Assembly (NCBI RefSeq): GCF_010015445.1
Contig: NC_053115.1
Coordinates: forward strand, 4,819,576-4,883,575
DNA from: Perca fluviatilis
Taxonomy: Eukaryota; Chordata; Actinopteri; Perciformes; Percidae
Reading direction: 5' to 3'
DNA length: 64,000 nucleotides
The first letter of the stretch is position 1; the number at the start of each line of letters is the position of its first letter. Position numbers and translations under genes: made by a program. The notes under the pieces are model-generated. The model was not told the origin of the DNA and made no database searches. It saw only the letters and a list, made by a program, of their open reading frames with translations. Shown piece after piece: positions 1 through 12,417 of the stretch.

Positions 1-325
1 GGCATGGGGTTAGAAAGGAGAGAAAAACAACCACTGTTCAGTGAGTGGGTGCTTAGGCTTTGAGACTTCTGACATTTTAATTAGAGGGTACTCACAGCTA
101 GATCCCTATAAAAAAGAAAAAGAAAAACAACATTGTATAACGTTAATTACTGCATGTGGGACAGGGATGGTCTATAGTTGTGACACCATGTAATTTGAGG
201 ATTTTACTTGGTGCCATATATGTGCAGGCTGTGTCTTCCGGTGCTTACGTCTCTCCAACGGCTTTACAATATCTGCCAACTCTAGTCCTGTAATTGGATT
301 GATGCCTGGCTGTGATGCGGCTCGC

Positions 326-333
326 TATAAAAA
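326..333 (+). promoter_or_regulatory. isolated TATA box-like TATAAAAA
   Basis: TATAAAAAGG at 326 is followed about 30 bp later by GC-richer sequence resembling a 5' UTR, but no coding frame or splice donor of quality follows before the (CA)n tract. It may belong to a dead element or be chance. Confidence 0.2.
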
Positions 334-571
334 GGCACAAATAGAATCCGGAGAGGCACATCCCGACTGAAACGCTCCTCGTGTATAACCACGGAGACAA
401 AAACTACACACTGTCTTCATTATTTTAACCCTCAGCTGACTACGGGCGGGTTCTCAACTAGAGAAGTGAGTGGAAGTGTGTGTGTGTGTATGGGGAGGGG
501 TTGGGGGTTGACTCCAAATGTGTAACCAAGAACAGGTGACAATCATTGTTGCTGCAAAATATTCTGTGCGT

Positions 572-572
<1 letters not shown>

Positions 573-662
<90 letters not shown>
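573..662. repeat. (CA)n microsatellite
   Basis: An uninterrupted CA tract of about 90 bp. The translated frames across it are artefacts. Confidence 0.97.
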
Positions 663-664
<2 letters not shown>

Positions 665-926
665 AATCATCTACATGCTGAAATAAATAAATGTCTTGTG
701 ACTCACTCACAAACAGTGATTCCTATTTAGTAGACTGCAGATTGTCTGAGAGGATCAGCTGTTCGGTTGTTGCCCGACCAGTCTCAGGCCTAAGTTTTTC
801 ATTGCCAACGACTACTTCTGTTATTGTTGTGCACATGACAAATATAGAACCTTGAACCCTGAACATCTATCAAACTAAGCTACCTAGCTTTCTTGTTAAA
901 ACAAAAAACATTTTATGCAAATGTAG

Positions 927-1435
927 TAGCCTATAAATCTAGACCACCCTAGCGGCAGCAAATGTAATTTGCAGCCAGGGTCGTCTAGCAACTCTCCGTC
1001 GGCTTGCGAGCTGGAAAAACCAAACTGTAGTCAGGCCAATCACATCGTGTATAGAGTCAGTGGGCGGGGCTTAACATAATGACGGCAGAATTCCCTGCTA
1101 CTTGAAAACAAAGAAGGTGGCTACTAGCGAACAGCGGTCTTTGGAATCGGCTTTGGCCGCGACTCTGGAAGAATTGGAGTTCAGCTTTTCTTTGAGAAAA
1201 GAACAAAGAACGGCACTGAAGTCATTCTTAAAAAAGGAAGATGTGTTCAGAGTTTTGCCGGATACGGCAAAAGTTTAATCTATCAACTAGCGTTGCTCTG
1301 AGTGGTTTTAGCGCTATCCTATTGCGTGCAGAGTGAATATGAAAGACAACCGTTTATCCCGCCCCTCGGCTTGAGCCCTGCCAATGGCGAGTTCCCAGAC
1401 CCAACATCTTGAGGTGGGTCTGGCTTGTCAGGCTA
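927..1435. mobile_element. TIR element with 9-bp TSD, copy 1, carrying a helicase fragment
   Basis: Ends TAGCCT...AGGCTA, with imperfect inverted termini extending about 25 bp. Flanked by 9-bp duplications CAAATGTAG (918-926) and CAAATTTAG (1436-1444), 8 of 9 matching. The interior matches copy 2 at 43394, including the captured RecQ-like helicase piece, but lacks about 5 bases at the Walker A site and others nearby. The 9-bp TSD points to Mutator-like transposition. Confidence 0.8.
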
Positions 1436-1444
1436 CAAATTTAG

Positions 1445-3390
1445 GACACCAGACTAACTTGTCCACTGGTAGCACTGTACCGACCAACTTTCTCAGTTAG
1501 TCGCACCAGCAGAGGATTTGGTCACACCCTTTTTTTTTTTGGTACAGCATGGTATTAAATCAATGATCTTGCATACTGATATATAATTGTCTTAATTTGC
1601 ATTCCCTAGTTTTGCATTGATGTAAAGATTGACAGACTCAGATTTGATATTTGCACAAATTTAATTTTTTACAAAATGTATCTGAATTCTATCTGAACAT
1701 GGACCTTTTTCACAGCAGACATTTTGACTTGTCATAGTAGGAAAAGCACAGCTGAAATTGATAACCTCAACGATGGCTCAATTCCATCAAGTGTCCCAGT
1801 AAGATATTTCATTGGGTCAGCATGCACAATACCAGGACCTCTCCTAAGTGGAATGCAGCCATCAGTAATGGTTTTGAATACACCTGTGCTTTTCCTACTA
1901 TGACATGTCAACATGTCTGCCATGAAAAAGGTCTATTATACTCTTATCTCAAAGAAGTCGGATAGGGCTCAGTGTTTCAGGTCATGCGTTGGAGCCTGCA
2001 GGTTTTGTGTTTCTAACGGTCAAGTTAGAATCAAGCGTAATCTGTGTGGACCCGGTTACAAGTTTAGAGTTGCCTGCAATACACAGAGCATTGCTCTCCC
2101 TTTGTACCGTAACCATGGGTTAGCCATAGCCATTGTGATTGGAAGTGGTAGTCTTCTTCACTGGCTCAGTCGGTCTCTGCCTGCCTGCACTCTCATCAGT
2201 CAGTCGCGTTTGAGTCAGAACCTCCCGTCACTCCCTCCCCGCCAGCCTCCTCCTCTCGCTCCTCATTTTGCTTTTAAAAATAATCAGCTATAGACTGTTC
2301 ATTTTTGGAACACGGCACCAGCTAAATGGATTGTTTTGTAAAGTTCTACGGTGCTACATACACGCGCGTCACACGCTGTGCTTAGGGGCGGGAGCACCGA
2401 TGCTAACGATCATCATGCACTCGCATGAATGCGCCTACGTGGAATTTGATCTCGCACACCCACAATAAATGGTTGCATATGCGACCATTTTGGTCAGCCT
2501 GGAGCCCTGATTTACAAAAATATGTAATTATAAACTGAAAGGTATCCTGTTATATAACAGTTATCCTGTTAAAACATTTTCTGTTATTTTTTTCATCATG
2601 GTGGCAGCATTCCACTCCCGTAGTCCAAGAGCTTTCTTCTCTTTCTTAAGTAACCTGGGGGGGTAGACAACACTCGATAACTTTCTGCACTCTTCAGCGG
2701 AAAATATGCTCCGGTTTACAAAACCCGTATCTTTGGCGGGTCAAGCATAACCTTACATAAAAAGGAAAAAAAACTGGGGTCAAAATGGCAGCAACAGCTA
2801 GAACGTCCCATTAATTGCTGAAGTTACTTTTCTTGCACATAGGTGGCGCAGTTTGGACTGCTGGTCTGAAGCTGCTGGCACTGCTGGGCCTGGTTTCTGC
2901 TTCAATTACACTTTAATTAATTCAATGTTATGGTCAAAGTAGGCCAAGACTTTGTCGTGTATAGTATCAGACATGACTGTGCTCTTCACTGTTGTGAAAG
3001 CTGAGCACTCAGACATTTCTGGATTTCATCAAAGCGATCACTGGCCTCGCTGAGTTTTCTTGCCCGCAGGAGGGAAAAAAAACAGAGGGAAACCCGAGCA
3101 GAGCACCCATTAATATTTTATCAGGGGTGAAAGGGATTATGAAACCGAAAATATTCTCTGCAGTTCCAAAAGGAAGAGCAGCCAGCCGCCATCTGACAGC
3201 CTCGGTTGCCTGGAAACTGCTATTGTGTTGAATACCGTTTATAGAAATATCAATTTAAAAAGGAAAGTGAATTCAAAGGGGATTAAAGACCATGCCTCAA
3301 CGACAAATAGGGAGACACTTCTTTGATGAAATGATCAATACAGCCTTTAGCTTTGACACTTATTTTTGGCCTTTGCACCTTTGATACTTC
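1445..3390. other. phactr3 intron, nothing recognised
   Basis: No exon, RNA gene or repeat could be supported here. An inverted pair CCTACTATGACATGTCAAC / TTTTGACTTGTCATAGTAGG at about 1726-1745 and 1890-1915 suggests an old TIR element. Confidence 0.5.
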
Positions 3391-3402
3391 ATGTCTGAAA
3401 AT

Positions 3403-4329
3403 ATGTATGTTTTTATTTTTGGGGGGCGTTTTTAGGCCTTTATTTATAGAGGACAGCTGAAGATATGAAAGGGGAGAGAGAGGGGGAATGACAAGCAGCA
3501 AAGGGCCGCAGGTCGGAGTCGAACCCGCGGCCGCTGCGTCGAGGAGTAAACCTCTATATACGGCATACCTGCCAACATATGGTTTTCAAAATCCGGGAGA
3601 TTTGTGCGGGGGCATGTTGGCGTGACCGGGGGGGGTGTACTGTTAAGTGTACTGTAAGTCTGTGCTACCAACATTGCCATCTTGAGTCTTGAGTTCAGCT
3701 TGCTTCACGTTTTCTGCCTCTGTCTGTTCTTTCATGACGAAAGATGAAATCGCCCGTGTGCCCTTATGTGCTTCTTCTGCGCGATGGTGCCGCTGCGTTT
3801 CAATGTGTGGGGTAATTTTCCCTTTCATCATCATTAAAATCAATGCGACACACCTTACAAAAAGCGTGGAGGTTGTCGATATGACTAAAGGTAAGATGCA
3901 TGTAAATTGTTTCACCCGACATGTTGAAATGTACAGCTATATTTCGATTTCTTTGCAGGAACACCACCTTCACCTGCCATCATTATCGGCTCACTTTCGG
4001 GTCTGAACTTTCCGCGAAGCTTGCGCAGAGATCAACTGCGCAACAGGGTTACAGGTTGCCAGGTTGAGGTGACAAACGGGTTGAAAATTGTATATGGTGT
4101 GTGGATTGTGTGAATAGGATGCGTGTCATACAAGATCTGGCAACTGGTCAACATTAAACAAACATATTGGTCTGATTATTTATAAAGGAGTTTGGCCCAT
4201 GCAAATTACGGGAGTTTCCCAGGAGAAATAACAAACCGGGAGGGGCCCAGGAGATAGGGCTAAAAAACGGGAGTGATGGCAGGTATGATATACGGGCGCC
4301 CGCTCTACCAGGTGAGCTACCCGACGCCC
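3403..4329 (-). mobile_element. tRNA-headed SINE, split by a hAT-like insertion
   Basis: Read leftward, a tRNA-like head (GGTAGCTCACCTGGTAGAG, then the B-box GGTTCGACTCC) leads to a SINE body and A-rich tail. The 12-bp target duplications ATGTCTGAAAAT (3391-3402) and ATGTCCGAAAAT (4330-4341) differ at one base. The body is interrupted at 3564-4287 by another element. Confidence 0.8.
3564..4287. mobile_element. non-autonomous hAT-like element inside the SINE
   Basis: Termini CATACCTGCCAACA and TGATGGCAGGTATG are inverted repeats, and the 8-bp duplications ATATACGG (3556-3563, 4288-4295) are perfect. The minus frame near 3643-3915 contains ETQRHHRAEEAHKGTRAISS, then FVMKEQTEAE, which resembles the region just after the BED finger of hAT transposases. 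A remnant of its own transposase is the likely source. Confidence 0.82.
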
Positions 4330-5185
4330 ATGTCCGAAAATCGGTCTCAGCACATACGATTATTTTCCCCTGAATCTAATTGTTCAGAGTTAAGCGTGAC
4401 TGAAAATAAGCTGGACTTAAAGACCAAGCATTGGGATTTCTCAATGCTAATATTGCTGTCTTGCAGTCAGCTGCTGTGTGGCGAGTTATTTATAGCGCTC
4501 CTGGACAGCAGCTGTGGTTAGCTGCTCAGTCCTGGTATCACACAGCGAGTTGTGGTGTCAGCACAAATTGGTTTATGTGCCACAAACATCCAATTATTGG
4601 TTTCTCCGTGGCTCATCGGTGTGTGGCAACACACCGATGAGTAGGCCCCCTGACTTCATCATGATCACCACTGCTTGGTGGCTTCCTTCCTCCCTCTACC
4701 TTTCTCCTCCTTTACCATTGCTCCTGTCACTATCTGCTGACTGGAGTTTTAATTATACAGATGTTTCACTGAGGCGCCCCTCGTCGAAGAAATAATTTTG
4801 CTGAGAGACACCTTAATGAGCGTGGGCAAAGAGGTTAAAATGAGCTTACAGCAAACATAATTGCAGCAATGGTAGGAGTCGGATTCATTAACGTGAATTT
4901 CTTAATCTTGTTACGTCAGTCAGCTACTGTAAATAGTTTACGCTGATAGCTGCATGCTAAATGTATGAACGTGCAGGTTCGAGCTTATCTGGTTAAACAC
5001 CTTTCACAAATTGAACCACCAACACTGCCTGGTTCAATCGTTTCCGTACAACAGTGTTTTGTGTTCACTTCATGTGAAGTCATGTACAACCTGATTGGTC
5101 CATTTACAGCATCTTGCTCTTCTTGGATGCTATATTTGTAAGCTATAGGATTCACATTTGTTGCATTTTGGTCCTATCTTTGTCA

Positions 5186-5671
5186 TTAAAGGTGCCCTGC
5201 CATACAAAACCGTTTTTACTTGCATTTTTTGAAATCTGTTAGATCCATATGTGTTTGTGTTATGTGGTGAATGTGAAAATGAACTGCTACCTCCTCTGTC
5301 AGCTCTAGCCACTGAAAAGAAATAAGCAGAGAAATCAGACCAATTACAAAAGCTGGTCAGTCTGACATCATATTGCCTGAGCTCATTACTATTCATGAGC
5401 TCGCCCAGTTGCGCTGGGTAAAGGATGCTGATAGCCAGGCTCTCATTGGCTAACTGTTAGCCAATCAGAGTCAAGCAGCTTAGCTCATTGAATATTAATG
5501 AGAACTGGCAGAAATCAAGCTGAGTCTTCCTGCAGGCTTTCTATACCGCGCTAGAATGGCTTGAAACAAGGTAACCAAGGCATTTTTTCCACAAAAAATG
5601 TTACAGAGTCCATGGTAGAACTTCAGACATTACCACAAAGTAATGAAATACGTGTGGCAGGGCACCTTTAA
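5186..5671. mobile_element. MITE with TTAA ends (GGTGCCCTGCCA family)
   Basis: Starts TTAAAGGTGCCCTGCCA and ends TGGCAGGGCACCTTTAA, a 17-bp near-perfect terminal inverted repeat with TTAA at both borders. No coding capacity; piggyBac-type target preference inferred. Confidence 0.8.
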
Positions 5672-8600
5672 GGTTTAGTCGACATAATGTAGTTCTTAGC
5701 TTCGCTCTTTAAACTTTAAACAACCCGGTGAGACTTGTTTTTTGCTTCCAGCCAACAGATTAGGTCTGTATAACTCAAGTATAACTACATTTCCAATCTG
5801 CACATAAATGCTATTTAAGAATACATCAAAACTATTTGCTTATCCTCCTTTTATATTAATGGCCATCACATGACAGGTAAAAGGTAACAATGGATTCAAA
5901 AGAATTCTTCTTCTTCTGCCTATTTTCCCCCTACTGGGGCGTAGGCCGCCTACAAGGATTCTCCGGCCGTCTCTGTCCTGAGCAGGCCTCTCCAGCTGTC
6001 CCCAAGTGTGGCCTGAGGGTATGCCCAACCCATCTCCAGCGCCGTTGGATGAAAACAAAACAATGCGATTCGAAAAATAGAAGCCACACGTTTCTACTAG
6101 GAATTCAGGGCATTTATTGCTTCAGGGATTTTAACTTAGTCAGGAAACGCATGATCGCTACCCTCTAAAGACTTCACAGAGGATCGGGCGGGCTGCAGCA
6201 AAATCTCAGCAGTGTTAAAAAGGAAGGTCTTTACATTTTTATATAACAATGTCCTCAGCTAAGGGCATGAGCTGAGGATGCCTGCCTAAAAGCATGGAAC
6301 AGAGGACAGGGATGGAGATCATTGCAGTAAACTGTGTCCAGCTTTCCAGAAGAGCCCCGCAGGGAAGTGGGGAGGGTTCAGTCAGAGAGGAGCAGGGGGG
6401 GAGAAAATGTAATCTCGCCATCAGCGGGGACCGGGGCAGAGGGAAAGCAAGCTGGGCTGTGACGTACATAGGCTATTGATAATGGCTGCTGCAGCATTTC
6501 GCCAACGAGAGCTATATTTAGAAACAGAGGGTTCCCTTCTGCTATCCTGTGCCAGCCTACTGCTCTGCATTATGCTGCAGAGTGCCGTGCTTAAGTACAG
6601 TAAATCAATGCAACATTCCATATGCTCTCCATATACATCCGTGGACATGTTGCATCACAGCACAAATGAGAAAGAGCTGTACCGATTGTGTAAAAAGACA
6701 TTACGCTTGGTTAAGTTGTCAGTTTGGTGTCTTTTGACACAATTTTGTAACTTTGAATTTAAGACAAACTGATGAATAAAATAAAGAGGAAATAGTTTCC
6801 TAGATGTTTTACCTGCATGTGATGAATACACTGATTATTTTACACTCTTTGGGTCCAATGTGCTGTACTTTAGGAACATAGTGTTTGTATTCCAGATAAT
6901 CCAAAAATGTTCACTGCAGTGCAGCAATGCAGAAGTGTACACTTACTGTACTGAGGCTCTGTGGCAGAGCTCCTGCATATTATGATAATGGTACCCTGAT
7001 AGCAATGCAAACTCCTTCAATAACCTTTTATTTATTTTTTTTCTTCAAGAAAAAAAGTTAACAGTGGGGTTCAGTGGGTTTGTATCCTTACAGTAGTACA
7101 TTCCTGTATTTAGCGAATGTTACATTGTCAGCTTTTTTTTTTCATTACTTTTCTTCCACCATGCTAGATCTAAAAAAAAAGAAGGATAAAGCACATGCAT
7201 GTCAGTAAAGGGTTTCACTTTTTAAGTGCTTTTGCCAAGAAATGTATCCAGTAGGTCCAGAATCGTTTACAAAATAGTCTTCAAATGCAACGTGATATCA
7301 TGACTTCGCGTAAACTTACACGCCACTATCTGTACATGTTGAGCTATCGGCGTGGATGTCGACGCTGTATACAGCAGATGGCAGCGTCACAGCGTGACTA
7401 CGTGTTATCGCCTGACTACGGTTTAGGAAACGAAGAACTGGTTGGGATTAGGAAAAAAAAACAAAAAACATGGACAGGACACATCAAACGCAGGACACAC
7501 AGTCACACGCGGGACGCGATCCCCGCTCTCCTGGGTGAAAGTCCGGTGTTTTACCCATCCTCCACCCTGACCAACCTCCCTACGCGGACTTTCGGCCTTT
7601 CATACTTTTGCTCTGTACATGATCCGGAGGACCCCCGTGAAAACGAGATGTTGCATCTCATGGGGTTGATCCTCTAATAAATGTTCATAAATAAATACTA
7701 CTCGCTATGGCGTAAATTCACACGCAATCGCAAGGTAATGTAAGTCAATGGAGGCCAAACGAGTATGCGTCTTGACAACACGCCAATAATGGCATACGAA
7801 TTGGCGTGTCACACATACGCCACTTCATGAGATCAGTCTGTCAAATGCCATTTAATAAAAGGTTATAAAAAAATCTACAAAAACGTTTTAAAGCAATACA
7901 GTCCAGTTTTAACAGACGTCTTTTCTACTCCATGCTGCTGTCAGCTACCCCAGGAACAACCCCCACCCCCACCCCCCCCACACACAATGCCCCGGCATCA
8001 TGTTTAGTTGCCTGGCTTGACTGCTGCTGCTCTGCATAGGAGTCAAAGTGAAAGTGACTGATTGTTCTCGGTCCACGATGCACACTGTTCTTTTCCTGAT
8101 GTTGTACAAACAGATGTGCTTCCCAAGGCCCTTCACAGCACTCAGACACCGCCATGAATGCTTCAGACAGAACACCGTGTGCTAGCCACCTCCGCAAACA
8201 CAGCTCCGCTCCATTCAACACGACTTATTCAACACGACACACTCAGTCTGATTCATCCAGAATGTACACAATCACTGGTACAGGGTGGATGTTTAGAGGG
8301 CCCGCATGGGAGAGGGTCCCTTCAGCTTTTGTTGTTGCTGTGCGAGCTGCCAGGAGGGGCTCCTCATGTCCTCTGGCAGACCATGTGCTCAGCAGGACGG
8401 AGACGCTGGCAGACAAGCACACGGTGCCGTCACCCCCAAACAATGGAAGGCCTCAGCTGTTCACAGCTCTGAGTCAGTTCGTCTCCGCGACTCTTGTTGA
8501 CCAGCCAGTCCCGCAGACGTCAGTCACAGACGGAGATGAGCGCTGCGGGACCTGAGCTAGTGGAGCCAGGCTGCGGACACAGCGTGTAGCACAGGACCTG

Positions 8601-9672
8601 TCCCCTCCACCCCCCCCCACAATGGTGACATTCGCACAAAACTCTGCCTCTGAGTGTTTTCTGTTAGCATGGGACACTTGTTGCGCAGAGAAGACTGAAC
8701 TTCGGTCGATTCCTCGGTTATAAAAACATTTTCCACAAGAGAAAGCAAAACCCAAAAGAAACTTTTTTTTGTTAATAGTAAAAATCTGCTGTGTCTGTGC
8801 TATTCTGCCTTTTTTTTTTTTTTATTCAGATTCAAGGCTGTCTGTTTTACTGCAGCTTTGTTTGGTTGGCTCCATCTTGGGTGCTAATTGCTGCTGTTTT
8901 GCTGCTCTGCACTTTACAGAGAACAGTAGAAATGACCAAACTAAGCCCCCCCCCGGTGTGATAACTCCTACTGAAGGCCGTTTTACAGTCGCCGTAGCGG
9001 AGCTCCCGTGCGCCAATGTGACGTGAAAATGACGTAGACCTCACTGGCGTGCCAGGATTTTGAGTGCGCAATCTATTTTTTTTTCGATCTATTTTTTTCA
9101 GCGGCGCGCGACAAAGCGGAAACAGGAAGCATGGACGAGCTCGAGGGCAACGTGATGCCAGGACTCTCAGAGGGACTGCAAGTCTCTCTTGTAAACTTAC
9201 TGGGTTAAGATGAGCTCTTTTATGGCGAATGAAAGGCTCGATCTGACAAAGTAGGTCATCGAATCAAATCGAAGCATTGACGTCAGTGCTGCTACCGGTT
9301 CTGCCGTTGTTGACCTTTTTCTTCTTCTTCTAGTCCGTAGAAAGAGCAAAGTCGGTAGCCTTTCCTCATTAGCGCCCCCTCTGTTCAGGAGAAGACTGCA
9401 ACTAGTGTCGCGACCACCAGCGCCGGTATAAATAGTTACGGCGCTCCCATGACGTCGCACTGGTGCTCGACAGCTCGGCTGTGGCGAGTATACCGCACGT
9501 TTCAGATTCCCTGCTGATGAAGTTTCTGTGGGTGGTTATCTTTACGGGACACCCAGGGTGCCAATCACTGCTAATTCTAACTATCTAAATCTTTGTGTTT
9601 CACTACTAAGAACATGAAACGTCACTATGTTATTACTAACACCTGTGAAATCTCAAATCGCCTGCTGTTAAA
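5672..9672. other. phactr3 intron, mostly unassigned
   Basis: Apart from the 7260-7850 repeat-like stretch I see no gene or clear element. 8940-9500 is GC-richer and TE-like (TATAAATA at 9427) but unassigned. Confidence 0.45.
7260..7850. other. unclassified repeat-like sequence
   Basis: Contains a 130-codon frame without a recognisable domain and the phrases TAAACTTACACGCC and GGCGTGTCACACATACGCC, an imperfect inverted repeat suggesting a decayed TIR element. No matching copy in the window. Confidence 0.35.
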
Positions 9673-9685
9673 AAGGCCTAAGAAG

Positions 9686-9895
9686 TGCCCGGGTTGGCTC
9701 AGTGGGTAGAGCAGGCGCACATGTACTGAGAGGTTTACACCTCGACGTAGAGGTCCAGGGTTCAAATACGACCTGTGACGATTTCCTGCATGTCTTCCCC
9801 CATCTCTCTTTCTCTCCCCTTTCTCACCTAGCTGTCCTGTCAAATTAAAGCCCAAAAAATAATAATCATTTAATAATAATAATTATAAAAAAAAC
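9686..9895 (+). mobile_element. tRNA-derived SINE with 13-bp TSD
   Basis: A-box-like GGCTCAGTGGGTAGAGC, B-box-like GGGTTCAAATACGACC, body CCTGCATGTCTTCCCCC and tail with ATT-rich repeats. Perfect 13-bp duplication AAGGCCTAAGAAG (9673-9685, 9896-9908). Confidence 0.88.
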
Positions 9896-10198
9896 AAGGC
9901 CTAAGAAGATAATTTCAGTCAAAGAGGCAGATATCCCTAGGCTAATGTTATTCTTTTTATTATTGTCAACAAATCCCACTGAAAGACAAAATCCAAAAAC
10001 GTGTTAGTCCGTCTATCAACACTTTTCAACTTTTCCAGCGTGTTAGATTTCATTTTTTGAAAGCACACAGCACTACGCACATCATTTCCTAAAACAGCTG
10101 GGCACTGTTTTTTTAGCACATTTCTTGGGCTCTATTTTCAGCAGCAGATTAAAACACATGAGGTGCTCCAATGAGTATTTGGGGGCAGCAGGACTGCA

Positions 10199-10275
10199 TC
10201 TGTGTGTGTGTCTGTGTCTCTGTGTGTCTGTGTGTATGTGTGTGTGTGTGTCTCTGTGTGTATGTGTGTGTGTGA
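10199..10275. repeat. imperfect (GT)n microsatellite
   Basis: GT-rich with CT interruptions (TGTGTCTCTGTG). Confidence 0.9.
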
Positions 10276-10794
10276 TTGAGTACAAATAAACTACAGTGGG
10301 TGTGTTCAAGGTAATGAAGGAAGTTACCAAGTGCAACAGTGTGGCTCACTGATGTGTACTTCGTTATATTTATATCGTATTTGGACAACAATGAAGGAAT
10401 GAGACATATCGGCCTTTGACACACAAACAATACCTGTCAGTAGGACGCACTGATTGTTGCCTTTGGTCTTGGGATTTGTTGACAATAAGAAGATTGAATA
10501 AATAATGTTGTACATTTCTAACGCACTCTCATAACTGAAGAGCAGTTTGGCGTAGATGCGCCAGTCTGAGAATTAATCACTGCAGTAATGTAACACAGCG
10601 AACTCTATGACCAGCAGTGAACTTGGCTCCCAGCCGAGCCGCTGCTCTGACCTCTGTCACTGTGGACATACTGTCCATAACCCGGCCTCCCACTGTCACC
10701 CTGCGCCCCTCTTATGACACATAATTGATCACTTCCTGTTTTTTATTATGCAAGAGGTTCAGTTTACATAAGCAGTTTGTAGTGTTGGTTGTAG

Positions 10795-11107
10795 TTGGAT
10801 GTAGCAATGTCCCAATACAATGCCCCCCCCCCCAGACTACAACATCCTCTCTGGCATGTACAGAAGTTCAGTAACTACGTTCATGTTGCATAATGCCTCT
10901 TGCTATTCCACAATTACCCGCTGGAATTTGCCCATGTGCACACGGAGAAGCTCACATGGAACGAGGCGTGTTTGGAACAGCTTTGGTTTATGAGAACGCC
11001 ACACGCATCAGGCTCACGCATAGCTACGCTGACTATTCAGATTGACACGCAGCTGTGAAATACCTTTGGGTGAGGGCGTAGGGAAAAGACACATGGAGAA
11101 GCGCGAT
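10795..11107. repeat. 313-bp direct repeat, copy A
   Basis: Matches 12418-12730 with only two substitutions in 313 bp and equal length. No gene content; the sequence is unique apart from these two copies. Confidence 0.92.
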
Positions 11108-11484
11108 TCTCATTCTGAACATTTCCACACAAGAAAAGGCAAAAATTGCAATTGTAGAGATGAATGAAGATTGAATTGCTTTACAGCGTGGGTTGCAGTG
11201 CCACTGCAACATTCAGAGTTTTATAGTGTTTAATTTTAAAACGAGCATCGAAAACTTTAAAAAAACGTCACAAAAAACATAAAAAGTGTCAGCAAAGAAA
11301 ACGGCGAAAGCATCGAAAGAGAATAGAAAGCATTAAGGCGTTGAAAACGTTGAAAGCATAAAAAAAAAAGCGCCAAATATGTGGTCTCAGGGCACAACAA
11401 GTACCTTAGAACACTGAGAAGCAAAATGTTGACAGTTTCTAGGCTGAGGCAAACCATCTCTGCAGGAGTTAGCCACCCTCAACC

Positions 11485-12391
11485 TTAAAAGGTCCCGTGG
11501 CATGAAAATTTCACTTTATGAGTTTTTTTTTAACATTAATATGAGTTCCCCCAGCCTGCCTATGGTCCCCCAGTGGCTAGAAATGGTGATAGGTGTAAAC
11601 CGAGCCCTGGGTATCCTGCTCTGCCTTTGAGAAAATGAAAGCTCAGATGGACCAATCAGGAATCATATCCTTATGAGGTCATAAAGGGAAAGGTTACCTC
11701 CCCTTTCTCTGCTTTGCCCGCCCAGAGAATTTGGCCTACCCATGAGAGAGAGACATCATGGCTTTCAAATGAGCAAAGTGGCAGTTGGTCAAGGCCACAC
11801 CCCCACCCTCCACCTTGCCCCCCCTCTCTCCTCCTCAATAACATTTAAAGCTACAGACACAGAAATGGTACATCCTAAGGAAAGCTCATTGTGGGACTGG
11901 CTCTAGTGGCTGTAATTCTGCACCAAGGCTGTATTTCGGGAAAGAGACTTCAGATACAGTATTAGGGGACCACTAAGGTCTATATAAAAGAGACTTCATA
12001 TACAGTATTAGGGGACCACTAAGGTCTATATAAAAGAGACTTCAGATACAGTATTAGGGGACCACTAAGGTCTATATAAAAGAGACTTCATATACAGTAT
12101 TAGGGGACCACTAAGGTCTATATAAAAGAGACTTCAGATACAGTATTAGGGGACCACTAAGGTCTATATAAAAGAGACTTCAGATACAGTATTAGGGGAC
12201 CACTAAGGTCTATATAAAAGAGACTTCAGAAACAGTATTAGGGGACCATTAAGGTCTATATAAAAGAGACTTCAGAAACAGTATTAGGGGACCACTAAGG
12301 TCTATATAAAAGAGACTTCAGAAACAGTATTAGGGGACCACTAAGGTCTATATAAAAGCATCCAAAGAGCACCATGTCATAGGACCTTTAA
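11485..12391. mobile_element. MITE with TTAA ends carrying a nine-copy 46-bp tandem array
   Basis: Termini TTAAAAGGTCCCGTGGCATG and CATGTCATAGGACCTTTAA are inverted repeats bordered by TTAA. It matches the 31835-32416 element over its length except for the expanded array. Confidence 0.85.
11943..12357. repeat. 46-bp tandem repeat, about nine copies
   Basis: The unit runs from AGAGACTTCAGATACAGTAT through AGGGGACCACTAAGGTCTAT to ATAAA. Copies differ only at one or two positions (GATACAG / TATACAG / GAAACAG). Each unit holds TATATAAAAG, a consensus TATA box. Confidence 0.9.
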
Positions 12392-12417
12392 GGATGTGGA
12401 CTGCCAGATCTAGTGTT

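Noticed and set aside
454..730. Open frames across (CA)n and (GA)n tracts
   Set aside because: Translations are pure dipeptide repeats (VCVC, THTH), with no start context, homology or splice sites; the same holds at 17877-18089, 29535-29982, 30665 and 37989.
3689..4006. 105-codon plus frame in the hAT-like element
   Set aside because: The transposase-like similarity is on the opposite strand; the plus frame is its shadow.
7285..7677. 130-codon plus frame
   Set aside because: No recognisable domain or splice context, and it sits in repeat-like sequence with decayed inverted ends.
9686..9790. Functional tRNA genes
   Set aside because: A and B boxes are present, but the acceptor stem does not close, several copies share the same SINE body, and one has a 13-bp retrotransposition TSD. 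The same applies to 16233, 20981, 38251 and 48251.
11943..12357. CRISPR-like array
   Set aside because: The 46-bp units are contiguous with no unique spacers, lie inside a MITE, and the genome is vertebrate.
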